Assembly (NCBI GenBank): GCA_027081115.1
Contig: JALWLD010000039.1
Coordinates: 1 to 57,462, forward strand
Source: Sulfurovum sp.
Lineage (GTDB): Bacteria; Campylobacterota; Campylobacteria; Campylobacterales; Sulfurovaceae
DNA: 57,462 nucleotides
Direction: 5' to 3'
This document shows, one piece after another, positions 35,185 through 43,768 of this stretch. Numbering within the stretch: position 1 is the stretch's first letter; every line of letters starts with the position of its first letter. The position numbers and the translations under genes were made by a program. The notes beneath the pieces are model-generated. The model worked only from the letters and a program-made list of their open reading frames with translations, did no database searches and was not told the DNA's origin.

Positions 35185-35841
35185 ATGAAACTTGAAAATG
35201 AAGATGCTCTTGATAATTATATTATTTGCCACCGATGTTTTACCTTGCAAAAAGAGCAACCTTTAAAAGATGGAAGCAGTGCCTATTGTGTCGGTTGTGG
35301 CAGTAAATTGTATCGTTATGACAGTAAACTCATTGACAATGCTTTGGCCTGGAGTATAACAGGTCTTATCTTTTTTCTACTAGCAAATACTTTTCCTCTT
35401 ATTAAGATCGATATGTTGGGAACAGAGCAGTTCATTACTCTTCCAAAAACTATTTTTTCCCTTTTTGAAAATGGTTTTTACCTGGTAGGCTTTCTATGTC
35501 TATTTCTTATTTTTATTTTTCCTTTGATGATCTTTCTCATAAATATAGTACTTTTTTCTTTGCTAAAATTTCAGAGAGGAGAATCACTTACAAAAGAGTT
35601 GCTTATCCTTCTTTCACATATTAGTCCCTGGAGTATGGCTGACATCTTTTTTATCTCTCTCCTTGTTGCATTGGTTAAACTTATAGCTTTCGGGCAGATC
35701 CATATCGGTATTTCTTTTTGGGCTTTGATGGCATTTGTGATGATAGATATTTATATTACGAAAAGTATACGTATACCGGAGATATGGATGCTACGTAAGA
35801 AGATTTTCTTTAAAATGGGTACTCAAAAGGAATTGGCATGA
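35185..35841 (+). CDS. pqiA: PqiA-like membrane protein, first half
   Basis: 218-aa protein of the paraquat-inducible protein A family: an N-terminal zinc ribbon (CHRC ... CVGC, about residues 13-37) and four membrane helices with the conserved NTFPLIKIDMLG and SPWSMADIF. It is half the size of E. coli PqiA, which has two such units in one chain; the second unit is the next gene. The ATG at 35185 is used; a TTG 39 nt upstream is unlikely. PqiA proteins are the inner-membrane part of an MCE lipid-transport system. Confidence 0.9.
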   Translation: MKLENEDALDNYIICHRCFTLQKEQPLKDGSSAYCVGCGSKLYRYDSKLIDNALAWSITGLIFFLLANTFPLIKIDMLGTEQFITLPKTIFSLFENGFYLVGFLCLFLIFIFPLMIFLINIVLFSLLKFQRGESLTKELLILLSHISPWSMADIFFISLLVALVKLIAFGQIHIGISFWALMAFVMIDIYITKSIRIPEIWMLRKKIFFKMGTQKELA

Positions 35842-36437
35842 TTGAAGTGGATGAAAGTAAACTAATACCTTGCCCCGTGTGTGATGCTGTAAATATTGAT
35901 AAAGGGAAAAAGAATACTTGCCGTCGTTGTGGTTCGGCTATTTATCACCATAATAAGTTTTCTACAGAAAAGAGCTGGGCTTATCTGATTACAGCTATGA
36001 TCGCCTATATCCCTGCAAATCTCTACCCTATGCTGATTACCTCTGCCTTTGGGAGCAGAGAGGGGAGTACTATTTTGGGTGGAGTAGTTCTTTTATGGGA
36101 AATGGAGTCTTACCCTGTGGCCGTGATTATCTTTATTGCCTCCATATTAATTCCTGTTTTAAAATTTCTTATCTTGATTTATCTGTTAATTAGTGTAAAA
36201 TACCCTTTAGGGAAAGATAAGAAGGTAAATAAACACAAATTATACTATATGACAGAAGTGATTGGTCCATGGTCAATGATAGATGTCTTTGTGGTTGCTA
36301 TACTTGCAGCACTCATTCATTTGGCGAATGTAGAGATACTCGCCGGAACAGCAGCAACTGCATTTGCCATCTCTGTATTTTTTACACTTTTGGCAGCCCA
36401 TGCATTTGATGAAACACTGATTAAGGAACATAGATAA
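35838..36437 (+). CDS. pqiA: PqiA-like membrane protein, second half
   Basis: 199 aa, overlapping the first PqiA gene by 4 nt (ATGA), so translationally coupled. Same plan: zinc ribbon (CPVC ... CRRC, about 12-36), then four membrane helices with PANLYPMLI and GPWSMIDVFVV. The two proteins together equal one full-length PqiA and probably form a heterodimer. Confidence 0.9.
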   Translation: MIEVDESKLIPCPVCDAVNIDKGKKNTCRRCGSAIYHHNKFSTEKSWAYLITAMIAYIPANLYPMLITSAFGSREGSTILGGVVLLWEMESYPVAVIIFIASILIPVLKFLILIYLLISVKYPLGKDKKVNKHKLYYMTEVIGPWSMIDVFVVAILAALIHLANVEILAGTAATAFAISVFFTLLAAHAFDETLIKEHR

Positions 36438-38081
36438 ATGTCAACACCGATACCACAAGTAAAAGAGTCCAGTAAGTTTAATTTTATTACATCTATCTGG
36501 ATCGTACCATTTATAGCATTGATCATTGCCGGATGGCTTGCCTATCAGTATTTTGCAGATAGAGGACCGGAGATACAAATCGTTTTTCCTGAGAATGAAG
36601 GATTGATTGCCGGACAGTCTGTTGTGAAGTTTAGAAATGTCCCTGTGGGAAAAGTCACAGCTATACATATACAAGAAGATACAGATGGTGTGGTTGTAAT
36701 TGTACGTATGAATTCAAAACGATCTATACCCTACTTGACAGAAAAAGCCAGATTTTGGATTGTAAAACCCGAAGTGGGTCTTAAAGGTATCAGTGGACTT
36801 GATACCTTGATCTCCGGTACCTATATCAATGTCTATTCGGAAGAGGGTGGGAAAGAGTTTAGAGATAAATTTATAGGCTTGAGTCAACCTTACCGAGATA
36901 CAATGAATGGTGAGTATTTCCATCTGGTTTCTACTAGTGGGCATGATGTTTCTGTTGGTACACCGGTATTTTATAAAAATATTAGAGTAGGACAAGTTGA
37001 ATATGTCTATTTGAGTTTGGACAATAAAACAGTTGATACTATTATTTTTATCGATAAGCAGTACAGCTCTTTGGTTCATAATGACTCTAAATTTTGGATA
37101 AAAAGTACTTTCAATGTTGATTTTACAAAAGGCAATCTTGACCTTAATGTTGCTCCAATGAACTTTTTGTTACAAGGAGGGATTATGTTCTCTTCCTCCC
37201 CCCACGATACAAATGAAACGATTGATATAGACCGTCAGTTTGTTTTATACAAAAATAAAACAAGAGCAGAGAGTAAAAGTATAGGGTCCGCACCTAAAGA
37301 TATTAAAAAATTCTTTATATTGACAGACCAAAAAACTGCGAACTTACGTCTAAATTCGCCAGTACGTTTTTCGGGTTTTGATATTGGCTGGATAGATGAT
37401 ATACAGTTAAATTATGATAGAAAATCCCACAAGATGATTGCAGCTATTGTGATGGGGATTGATACATCTATATTTGAAGACAATATTGAAGACAATACAA
37501 CAGGAGAAGAGAATCTTTATAATGCGGTGAAGGAGGGTATGCGTGCTAAATTGGAAACATTGGATCTGATCTCTGGTATGCTTTATATAAATCTTACATT
37601 TGACCATAATGAATCAAATGGATCGATTGTTGCAGACGGGACACCTTATCCAAAGTTTCCAATGGTCGAAGAGGTATCCATGGGTATGATGGATTCACTA
37701 TCAGGTATAATGGATAAACTGAATAAATTACCTCTTGAAAAACTGGTCAATTCACTTGATAAAGTTATTAATGAAACTTCAGAACCGATTGCCAATGCCA
37801 ATGAGATGTTAAAAGAGCTTAAAGAGTCTGCAAAACATTTAAATGCACTTACTAGCAAGAATTCATTTGAAAGAATGCCTGATGAGATCAGTGCAGCACT
37901 TAAAGAGTTAACCAGAACACTCAAAACGACCAAAAAAGTAGTAGCAGGGTATGGTCAAAATTCTATGTTGAATAAGCAACTCTCTTATACACTTGAGATT
38001 TTGACTAAGACATCCAAAGAGATGGAAGTATTCTTACGAATGCTTAATCGTAAACCAAATTCACTTATATTCGGAGATTAA
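36438..38081 (+). CDS. pqiB: PqiB-like MCE-domain protein
   Basis: 547 aa with one N-terminal membrane anchor (WIVPFIALIIAGWLAYQYF) and three MCE/MlaD repeats: about 45-140 (ENEGLIAGQSVVKFRNVPVG), 160-265 (GHDVSVGTPVFYKNIRVG) and 285-400 (LNSPVRFSGFDIG). A long C-terminal helical region (about 420-530) is predicted coiled coil. As in E. coli PqiB, stacked MCE rings and the helical tube would form a periplasm-spanning lipid conduit. Immediately after the PqiA genes (0-nt gap). Confidence 0.93.
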   Translation: MSTPIPQVKESSKFNFITSIWIVPFIALIIAGWLAYQYFADRGPEIQIVFPENEGLIAGQSVVKFRNVPVGKVTAIHIQEDTDGVVVIVRMNSKRSIPYLTEKARFWIVKPEVGLKGISGLDTLISGTYINVYSEEGGKEFRDKFIGLSQPYRDTMNGEYFHLVSTSGHDVSVGTPVFYKNIRVGQVEYVYLSLDNKTVDTIIFIDKQYSSLVHNDSKFWIKSTFNVDFTKGNLDLNVAPMNFLLQGGIMFSSSPHDTNETIDIDRQFVLYKNKTRAESKSIGSAPKDIKKFFILTDQKTANLRLNSPVRFSGFDIGWIDDIQLNYDRKSHKMIAAIVMGIDTSIFEDNIEDNTTGEENLYNAVKEGMRAKLETLDLISGMLYINLTFDHNESNGSIVADGTPYPKFPMVEEVSMGMMDSLSGIMDKLNKLPLEKLVNSLDKVINETSEPIANANEMLKELKESAKHLNALTSKNSFERMPDEISAALKELTRTLKTTKKVVAGYGQNSMLNKQLSYTLEILTKTSKEMEVFLRMLNRKPNSLIFGD

Positions 38082-38083
38082 CT

Positions 38084-38647
38084 ATGAGACTAACACATAT
38101 CTTTTTTGCACTAGGTACACTTTTTATACTTAATGGTTGTCTTTCGAACGCTAACTATTATGTACTCTCTGTTGCTTCTCAGCCACAAACGGTCTATGCA
38201 AATAAAAACAGAGTTATAGGTGTTGAGAAGGTAACTATACCTGCATACCTGTATAAAAGGGAGATTGCTATAGCAAAATCTCCTAGTCAAATTGGCTTTA
38301 TCTCCGGTTCCGAGTGGGGAGAAGACTTGGATGAAGGTTTAACGCAAAGACTTATTTCTTTTTTACAAAAGAAGTTTAGACAACCTAGAGTCTATGAATA
38401 TCCTTGGAATACTAATAAACAGCCAAATAAAAAAGTGAAACTACAGATCACCCGTTTCATTGCCTATGGAGAGAGAGTTTACCTTGATGCAAACTGGGAA
38501 GTTGAAAACCTTTCAAATGGTACAAGCAAGTCTAGACTTTTCAGTACCTCTGTCACAACAAAAGCAGGAGATCCTGCAAGTATAGTTGCCTCTATGGATG
38601 TGGCTTTCCGACAATTAGAAGAGTCTATCGCTTCAGGACTTAGATAA
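38084..38647 (+). CDS. pqiC: PqiC-like outer-membrane lipoprotein
   Basis: 187 aa with a lipobox (FILNGCLSN, Cys at about 19) and the ABC-type transport auxiliary fold (YYVLSVASQP, then VIGVEKVTIPAYLYKREI). PqiC docks the end of the PqiB tube at the outer membrane. Two nt after pqiB; last gene of the operon. Confidence 0.88.
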   Translation: MRLTHIFFALGTLFILNGCLSNANYYVLSVASQPQTVYANKNRVIGVEKVTIPAYLYKREIAIAKSPSQIGFISGSEWGEDLDEGLTQRLISFLQKKFRQPRVYEYPWNTNKQPNKKVKLQITRFIAYGERVYLDANWEVENLSNGTSKSRLFSTSVTTKAGDPASIVASMDVAFRQLEESIASGLR

Positions 38648-38740
38648 AAAGTTTAACGGGCGTATGGCTCTATTCCTCTTGATTTGAACTATTTTTGGAT
38701 TGAGAGTTCATCCTGTAATAGAAATTTTTTAAAGAGAAGA

Positions 38741-38938
38741 TTAAAACTCAAACCCTCCACCTTTTCCTTTGCTCATACTGTCATACACTGCTTTGATGTA
38801 TGCATCTCTAAGTTCACATACTAAAAGTTTCTCGCATTTTAAACAGGAAGTAAGATCTTTGTCTCTTTGGCAGAGTTCCAGTTCAGTTCGTTTCTGTTTG
38901 AGACCTATTTGCCACTCATCAAGAACCTGTTCTGACAT
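38741..38938 (-). CDS. Small conserved Cys-rich protein, 65 aa
   Basis: 65-aa soluble protein with CLKCEKLLVCELRDAY, a Cys pattern that could bind zinc or be redox-active. Ends GKGGGFEF. Its ATG overlaps the fbp stop codon (TAATG), so it is coupled to fbp. A small gene at this position is also present next to fbp in C. jejuni as I remember it. Function unknown. Confidence 0.8.
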   Translation of the reverse strand: MSEQVLDEWQIGLKQKRTELELCQRDKDLTSCLKCEKLLVCELRDAYIKAVYDSMSKGKGGGFEF

Positions 38939-39792
38939 TAGGCCTTAACTCCGTAGGCATCTTTCATTTTGTTGATTTCATAGTTGGAACCAAAAAAGCA
39001 TGGACTGGTATCATGTGGATGTGAAGGTATAAGTTCCATAAGTCTCATCCCTTTGTTGTTGATGGCTTGACCCCCAGCTTGCTCATAGATAAAAGCAAAA
39101 GGAATCACTTCAAAAAGTTGTCTCAGTTTTCCATGAGGTACATCTGATGTACCTGGGTAGGAGAAAATACCTCCACCTTTGAGCAGTATCTGATGTAAGT
39201 CCGGTACCATTCCTCCTGAATAACGTAGTCGATAGCCTTCGTCAAAAAGATCATCCACAAAGCTTTTGTGGTAATCACACCAATTTTGTTGAGTACCACC
39301 TGGTGCATTGAGTTTGCCTTTTTCATTTAAGGCGACTTCTTTACACACGAGGTTAAAAAAGCCATCCAATGCACGGTAATGTTTAGGTTTTTCACCTTTA
39401 ACTGCTGTCATCAGTTCAATTCTTGGTCCATAGACCACATAGGCAGAAGCTACAAGATTTTCTCCTATGAGTTCTCCTTCATAGATACCAAAGATAGACC
39501 CTACCGAGAGGTTGACATCTGCCAGACTGGAACCATCAAGTGGATCATAGCAAATGGTGTATTTACCCTCATCATGGAGGTGCAATACACCTTCTTTCTC
39601 TTCACTTACAAGTGACTTGACCAAAGTCACATCTTTAAATGCCTCTTCGATGATATAATCACTCTTGACATCAAGTTTTAACTGATCTTCGCCTGAAGAG
39701 TTTGAGGAGTCACAATAACCAAGGTCTTCAGTTTGAATGGCATGGTCTATCTTAAAAGCGATCTCTTTAATGGTGTTGAAAATGGTTTGCAT
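38938..39792 (-). CDS. fbp: Fructose-1,6-bisphosphatase, class I
   Basis: 284-aa FBPase I, the gluconeogenic/Calvin-type phosphatase making fructose 6-phosphate. Metal and substrate motifs: [31 protein letters not shown] (the D-P-L-D-G-S signature) and [18 protein letters not shown], plus the C-terminal [10 protein letters not shown]. Slightly shorter than the E. coli enzyme (332) as in other Campylobacterota. AAGGA ribosome binding site. In an operon after mobB. Confidence 0.95.
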   Translation of the reverse strand: MQTIFNTIKEIAFKIDHAIQTEDLGYCDSSNSSGEDQLKLDVKSDYIIEEAFKDVTLVKSLVSEEKEGVLHLHDEGKYTICYDPLDGSSLADVNLSVGSIFGIYEGELIGENLVASAYVVYGPRIELMTAVKGEKPKHYRALDGFFNLVCKEVALNEKGKLNAPGGTQQNWCDYHKSFVDDLFDEGYRLRYSGGMVPDLHQILLKGGGIFSYPGTSDVPHGKLRQLFEVIPFAFIYEQAGGQAINNKGMRLMELIPSHPHDTSPCFFGSNYEINKMKDAYGVKA

Positions 39793-39806
39793 ATTTTGTC
39801 CTTAGG

Positions 39807-40304
39807 TTATATCTTTATAGCGTTGTTGTTGATCCATTCTATGATCATATCACTGTTGTTCAAGTCAAGTATATCTATGTTCTTTGGGATCTCATAGTGT
39901 GAAATGTCAATGCTCTCATCGATGGCTATTGCTTCAGAACAGGAGAAGTAACTATCATCTATTGTATTTCTAAAGATAGCAATTCTTGGTAGAGGTAAGG
40001 TCTTTAAACCTTCGACAAGTAGAATATCAAAGTCATTTATCATGGCAACAATGTCATTCAACGTTTTTTCTCTTTGGGAGAAATATGTGGTACGGGTAGG
40101 GGAGGTTACAACAACTTCTGCACCGGTTTTGGTAAATTTGTCACTGTCTTTTCCTTTGACATCAAATACAGCTTTGTCTTTAGGATCATTTTTGATGATG
40201 GCTACTTTACGCTCTTGTATAAGTATTTTGGCTACTTTTTCAACCAGTGTGGTTTTTCCGCTTCCGGATGGACCGGTAAATGCTACGGCAACTCTTCTAT
40301 TCAC
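39807..40304 (-). CDS. mobB: Molybdopterin-guanine dinucleotide biosynthesis protein B
   Basis: 165-aa P-loop GTP-binding protein that assists MobA in making the molybdenum cofactor dinucleotide. Walker A is FTGPSGSGKTTLV (about 8-20), then FDVKGKDSDKFTKTGA and LLVEGLK. A GTG start at 40304 is chosen because AAAGGG lies 5 nt upstream; a TTG at 40328 gives an extra eight residues. Fits an organism with molybdoenzymes such as nitrate or polysulfide reductases. Confidence 0.9.
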   Translation of the reverse strand: MNRRVAVAFTGPSGSGKTTLVEKVAKILIQERKVAIIKNDPKDKAVFDVKGKDSDKFTKTGAEVVVTSPTRTTYFSQREKTLNDIVAMINDFDILLVEGLKTLPLPRIAIFRNTIDDSYFSCSEAIAIDESIDISHYEIPKNIDILDLNNSDMIIEWINNNAIKI

Positions 40305-40398
40305 TTTAACCCTTTCATAATGCTTCAAACTATCTTGGGATTATACATTAACCTTTATTGAAACTATGTTAATATGCTTCAATTATATGGGAGAGTGT

Positions 40399-40914
40399 AT
40401 GCGCTATTATTTTCTTACAATTACTGCTGTTACTCTCCTGATTGGTTGTAGCTCAAAAGATGAGAAACAATTTACACAGGTCTATGAAAAAAATAAAGCA
40501 TATCATACAGAATTGCAAAAAACAGAAAAAGCACAACTTTATGATGGCGAAGTGACCAAAGCCCTACTTACAGCCACCTATCTTTATACCCAAACAGAAG
40601 ATTTGAATGATACCAGAGATGAAAAGTTTATTGTAGGACTATACATAGAAGATGAGGAAGGTTCTTTTGAGTCTGGTGATTATAACTTGACTCTTTCAGG
40701 TAAAGAACCTAAAAATGTTGAACGTCTCAGTATGGATGATAGCAGATTGAAAGATATTTCATTCAAGTCTGATTGGAGTGAGTTTTTTCTTTTTACTTTC
40801 CCTCATATCTCAAGTAAAAAGATGACACTTCTTTTCCAAAGTGACCTGTATGGTAAAGGCGAACTACATTTTTCAAAAGTGGCAAAATATGTCTTTACAA
40901 AACAGGCTTTTTAA
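40399..40914 (+). CDS. Small lipoprotein, unknown
   Basis: 171 aa with signal peptide and lipobox (AVTLLIGCSSK, Cys at about 17). The ATG at 40399 follows GGGAGAG; an upstream start would spoil the signal peptide. The rest is beta-rich and hydrophilic (DGEVTKALLTATYLYTQTED). It lies between mobB and slt in the opposite direction, the same place and strand pattern as a small lipoprotein gene in C. jejuni. Function unknown. Confidence 0.8.
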   Translation: MRYYFLTITAVTLLIGCSSKDEKQFTQVYEKNKAYHTELQKTEKAQLYDGEVTKALLTATYLYTQTEDLNDTRDEKFIVGLYIEDEEGSFESGDYNLTLSGKEPKNVERLSMDDSRLKDISFKSDWSEFFLFTFPHISSKKMTLLFQSDLYGKGELHFSKVAKYVFTKQAF

Positions 40915-40919
40915 AATTT

Positions 40920-42200
40920 TTATTTTCTAAATCTATCGGTTAGTGCCGGAGTAGTCAGTTGTTCAACAAAAGGCAATACACGCGTAGGTTTCCCTAGCTT
41001 GTTTAAGTAGACAACATAGTTGGTAAGTACTCTTTTCCCATACTCCCTTGCTTCCACATTGGTCATTTTTTCCATACTCAAGTAGGGTTCAAATGCTCCT
41101 TTTCTAAAGTACTTTTTATTGCGTATGAGTTTTTTGGTAAAGCCTATACCTCCATTGTATGCGTAAGCAACAAAAAGAGGGTTGTAGAGCCATTTATTGA
41201 GGTAGTCTAGATGAAAATCTGCATACTCAATGGCTTTTTTAGGATTAAATATATCGTCATAGTCAATACGTTCCCCTTTTTTCTTAGCTACATGATCAAT
41301 GAGAAAAGGCATGAACTGCATCATCCCTAAAGCAAAAGAGCGTGAAACAGATGCTGGTATAAAACGACTCTCTTGTCTTGCAATAGCATAAATGAGTGCT
41401 TGACGCTCTTTAGAGAATTTTCTCATAGTAGACCTGTAGGGCATAGGAAAGTATGATTTCCTGTAGTTGCAGGCTTTGGCTTTTAAGTAGGTATGCATAC
41501 CTACTGTGGCCTTAGATTCACACATGTCTGCCAGGTCTTCCAGGTCTGTAGAAGGTAGATTCATTTTTGCTTTTACTTTTGCCCAATGTATAGGGTTGGT
41601 CTCATCGATGCTAAAGACCGAATTTCTTCGGATGGATGGGGTAATGATACTTCTTGGGTATTTCCCTGTAGTCATATCTGCTGCCAAAAGTGTGTAGATG
41701 TTAATATGATAGGACCTTCTGAGTTTATTGAGATAGGTCTTTTTCTTGGTTACTTTATAGAGCCAAAAGAGAGACTTGTCTTTTTCCCAACGGTCCTCAT
41801 ATTGGTTATAGGCAGCATTGAAGTACTGTGCTGCTTTTCCCAATTGATTGCGTTCTACCATTTTAATACCATAAGAGAATGCTTTGTTGGCATTAGATCT
41901 TGTTTTCCAGTCGGTTTTACTTCTTGTCGGTGCTGCTTTACGTTTAGGAATACTTGCTTTTAATCCGGTTTTTCGTCTATAAGACTCTTTAAGCTTTTTA
42001 TTGAGGTATTTTGCTTCTTTGATGATAGCTCTAGCTTCCGCTTTAGTTGTAGATCTTTGATTTAAAAAACGCCAAATGTAATAATCTTTCTCTACACTCA
42101 GGGGCATACTTTTTATTTGTCCGTAGGTAAATGTTTTGGCTTCCAATGTAATAGAGGCTAACAAAGCAAACAGGGTAATAAAGAGTAGTTTTTTGATCAT
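40920..42200 (-). CDS. slt: Soluble lytic murein transglycosylase
   Basis: 426 aa, exported (signal FITLFALLASITLEA). A long helical N-terminal part (superhelical U-domain as in Slt70) is followed by the SLT domain (about 265-400): IARQESRFIPASVSRSFALGMMQFMP with catalytic Glu in RQESRF, and AYNGGIGF. Cleaves peptidoglycan glycan strands. Shorter than E. coli Slt70 (about 620) but usual for Campylobacterota. Four nt after yggT, in a gltX-yggT-slt operon. Confidence 0.92.
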   Translation of the reverse strand: MIKKLLFITLFALLASITLEAKTFTYGQIKSMPLSVEKDYYIWRFLNQRSTTKAEARAIIKEAKYLNKKLKESYRRKTGLKASIPKRKAAPTRSKTDWKTRSNANKAFSYGIKMVERNQLGKAAQYFNAAYNQYEDRWEKDKSLFWLYKVTKKKTYLNKLRRSYHINIYTLLAADMTTGKYPRSIITPSIRRNSVFSIDETNPIHWAKVKAKMNLPSTDLEDLADMCESKATVGMHTYLKAKACNYRKSYFPMPYRSTMRKFSKERQALIYAIARQESRFIPASVSRSFALGMMQFMPFLIDHVAKKKGERIDYDDIFNPKKAIEYADFHLDYLNKWLYNPLFVAYAYNGGIGFTKKLIRNKKYFRKGAFEPYLSMEKMTNVEAREYGKRVLTNYVVYLNKLGKPTRVLPFVEQLTTPALTDRFRK

Positions 42201-42203
42201 AGA

Positions 42204-42479
42204 TTATCCTAAAAAAGCACGCATCATAAAGGTATCTAAAAATTGCAATCCAAGGATGATCACAAGTGGTGTCAAATCAATGCCTCCCATGATTAAAAAT
42301 GGCATTTTACGACGAATGGCAGAGTAGACAGGTTCAGTCAGTCTATAGAGTGTCTGTACTACAGGATTGCTAGGGTCAGGTCTCACAAAGCTTAACAGTG
42401 CTGAGATAATAACAATCCAGATGTAGACATTGATGACCGTATGTAAAAGTTGAACAATTGAAAAAATTAGTGCATTCAT
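42204..42479 (-). CDS. yggT: YggT-family membrane protein
   Basis: 91 aa with two hydrophobic segments; YIWIVIISALLSFVRPDPSNP and LTEPVYSAIRRKMP are the YggT signature. The family is linked to osmotic stress and cell-division positioning but has no defined activity. Overlaps the gltX stop codon by 4 nt. Confidence 0.93.
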   Translation of the reverse strand: MNALIFSIVQLLHTVINVYIWIVIISALLSFVRPDPSNPVVQTLYRLTEPVYSAIRRKMPFLIMGGIDLTPLVIILGLQFLDTFMMRAFLG

Positions 42480-43768
42480 GATGCTACCTCCAGTAAATAG
42501 GGTTTAATAAGTGGATATATATCGCTAAGTTCAGGGCCGGACTCAGTACCTGTAAGCAAGAGTCTTAATGGTTTAGTGAAGTGTTCTCCTTCAAGAGCAC
42601 TCTCTTTCTTTATTGTGGATTCAAAGAGTTTAAAACTGTCTATCATTGGAAGTTCCCAAATTAGTTTTTCAATCATTCTCATCTGTTCTCCCCATTCTCC
42701 ATTAAAATCTTTGGGAGTAAAGAAAGGGCGTATTTTTGATTCAAGCTCATTAAGTGTACAGGCCTCTTCAAGGTAGAGTTTAACCAGTTTTCCAATATCT
42801 GCATCTGCAAAGCCAAAAACAGTTGAGAGTTCTTTGTCATCCATCATTTTTATATGTGCTTTGTTGATGAAACGTAACTTCTCCATATCAAAAGGAACGG
42901 CTGAATTTGAAATATTGTCAAGAGTAAACCATTCAAGTGCTTCTGGCATAGTAAATATCTCTGTAGGAGTATTGTTCCCAAGAAGTATCAGATAGTTAGC
43001 AATGGCATTTGGTATGAACCCTTGTTCAAAAAGCCATTTTACTGTACCTGCATTGTCTTTTGCCTGCATCTTTTTACCCTTGTCATTAAGAAGGTTTGGT
43101 AAGTGTGCGTAGCTAGTCTCTTCTTTATAGCCTAAAAGTTGTTGTATATATTTTTGTTTAGGTGTGTTGGAGAGGTAATTCTCTCCTCTTACAATAAGTG
43201 TGATACCCGATATCATATCATCACAGGCACAGGAAAAGTCATAGCTTGGGGTACCATCACTTTTCAAAATGACAAAAGCATCTACTTTGTCAGGTGTGGT
43301 ATGAATCTCTCCTTGAATCAGATCATGGGTTACAATATCATCTTCAGGTTTCTTGACGCGAATTACAAAGGGTATTTTATCTTTTTTAATTTTGATCAGT
43401 TCTTGAGCCCCTACATCAGTACAGCGACCACTATAGCAATGGTTGAGACCCTTTTTCTCTGATTCAATTTGTTCAGGTGTACATGTGCAGACAAATGCTT
43501 TTTTCTCTTCCAGGAGCCTGATCGCTAGAGTCTGGTGTATATGGAGGTTTTCACTTTGGTGGCTGACAGAGTCATGTGGCAGTGCAAATTTCTCTAAGAT
43601 CTGCAAGATCTCTGTATCTTTACCTTCTATAAAACGCTCTTTCTCTGTGTCTTCAATACGGACAATGAAACTGATACCCTTTTGTTTGGCAACTATATAG
43701 TTAAACATTGCTACACGTAATTCTCCTATGTGCATGTCATGTGTAGGAGAGGGGGCAAATCTTAGCAT
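42476..43768 (-). CDS. gltX: Glutamyl-tRNA synthetase paralog with altered KMSKS loop
   Basis: 430-aa class I synthetase core. ATP site motif: PSPTHDMHIGELR (HIGH-type). RIEDTEKERF and the catalytic-domain YDFSCACDD are normal. The KMSKS-type loop reads KGKKMQAKDNAGTV where relatives have K-K-M-S-K-R-D-N-A, so the lysine that stabilises the ATP transition state is replaced by Ala and shifted one place. The rest (FIPNAIANYLILLGNN) is well conserved. It may be a low-activity or specialised GluRS; a second gltX would be expected elsewhere. Overlaps glnS by 7 nt. Confidence 0.9.
   Translation of the reverse strand: MLRFAPSPTHDMHIGELRVAMFNYIVAKQKGISFIVRIEDTEKERFIEGKDTEILQILEKFALPHDSVSHQSENLHIHQTLAIRLLEEKKAFVCTCTPEQIESEKKGLNHCYSGRCTDVGAQELIKIKKDKIPFVIRVKKPEDDIVTHDLIQGEIHTTPDKVDAFVILKSDGTPSYDFSCACDDMISGITLIVRGENYLSNTPKQKYIQQLLGYKEETSYAHLPNLLNDKGKKMQAKDNAGTVKWLFEQGFIPNAIANYLILLGNNTPTEIFTMPEALEWFTLDNISNSAVPFDMEKLRFINKAHIKMMDDKELSTVFGFADADIGKLVKLYLEEACTLNELESKIRPFFTPKDFNGEWGEQMRMIEKLIWELPMIDSFKLFESTIKKESALEGEHFTKPLRLLLTGTESGPELSDIYPLIKPYLLEVAS

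Noticed and set aside
37195..37203. C6 run inside pqiB as a phase-variation tract
   Set aside because: Six bases in a conserved coding frame is too short to suggest slippage.
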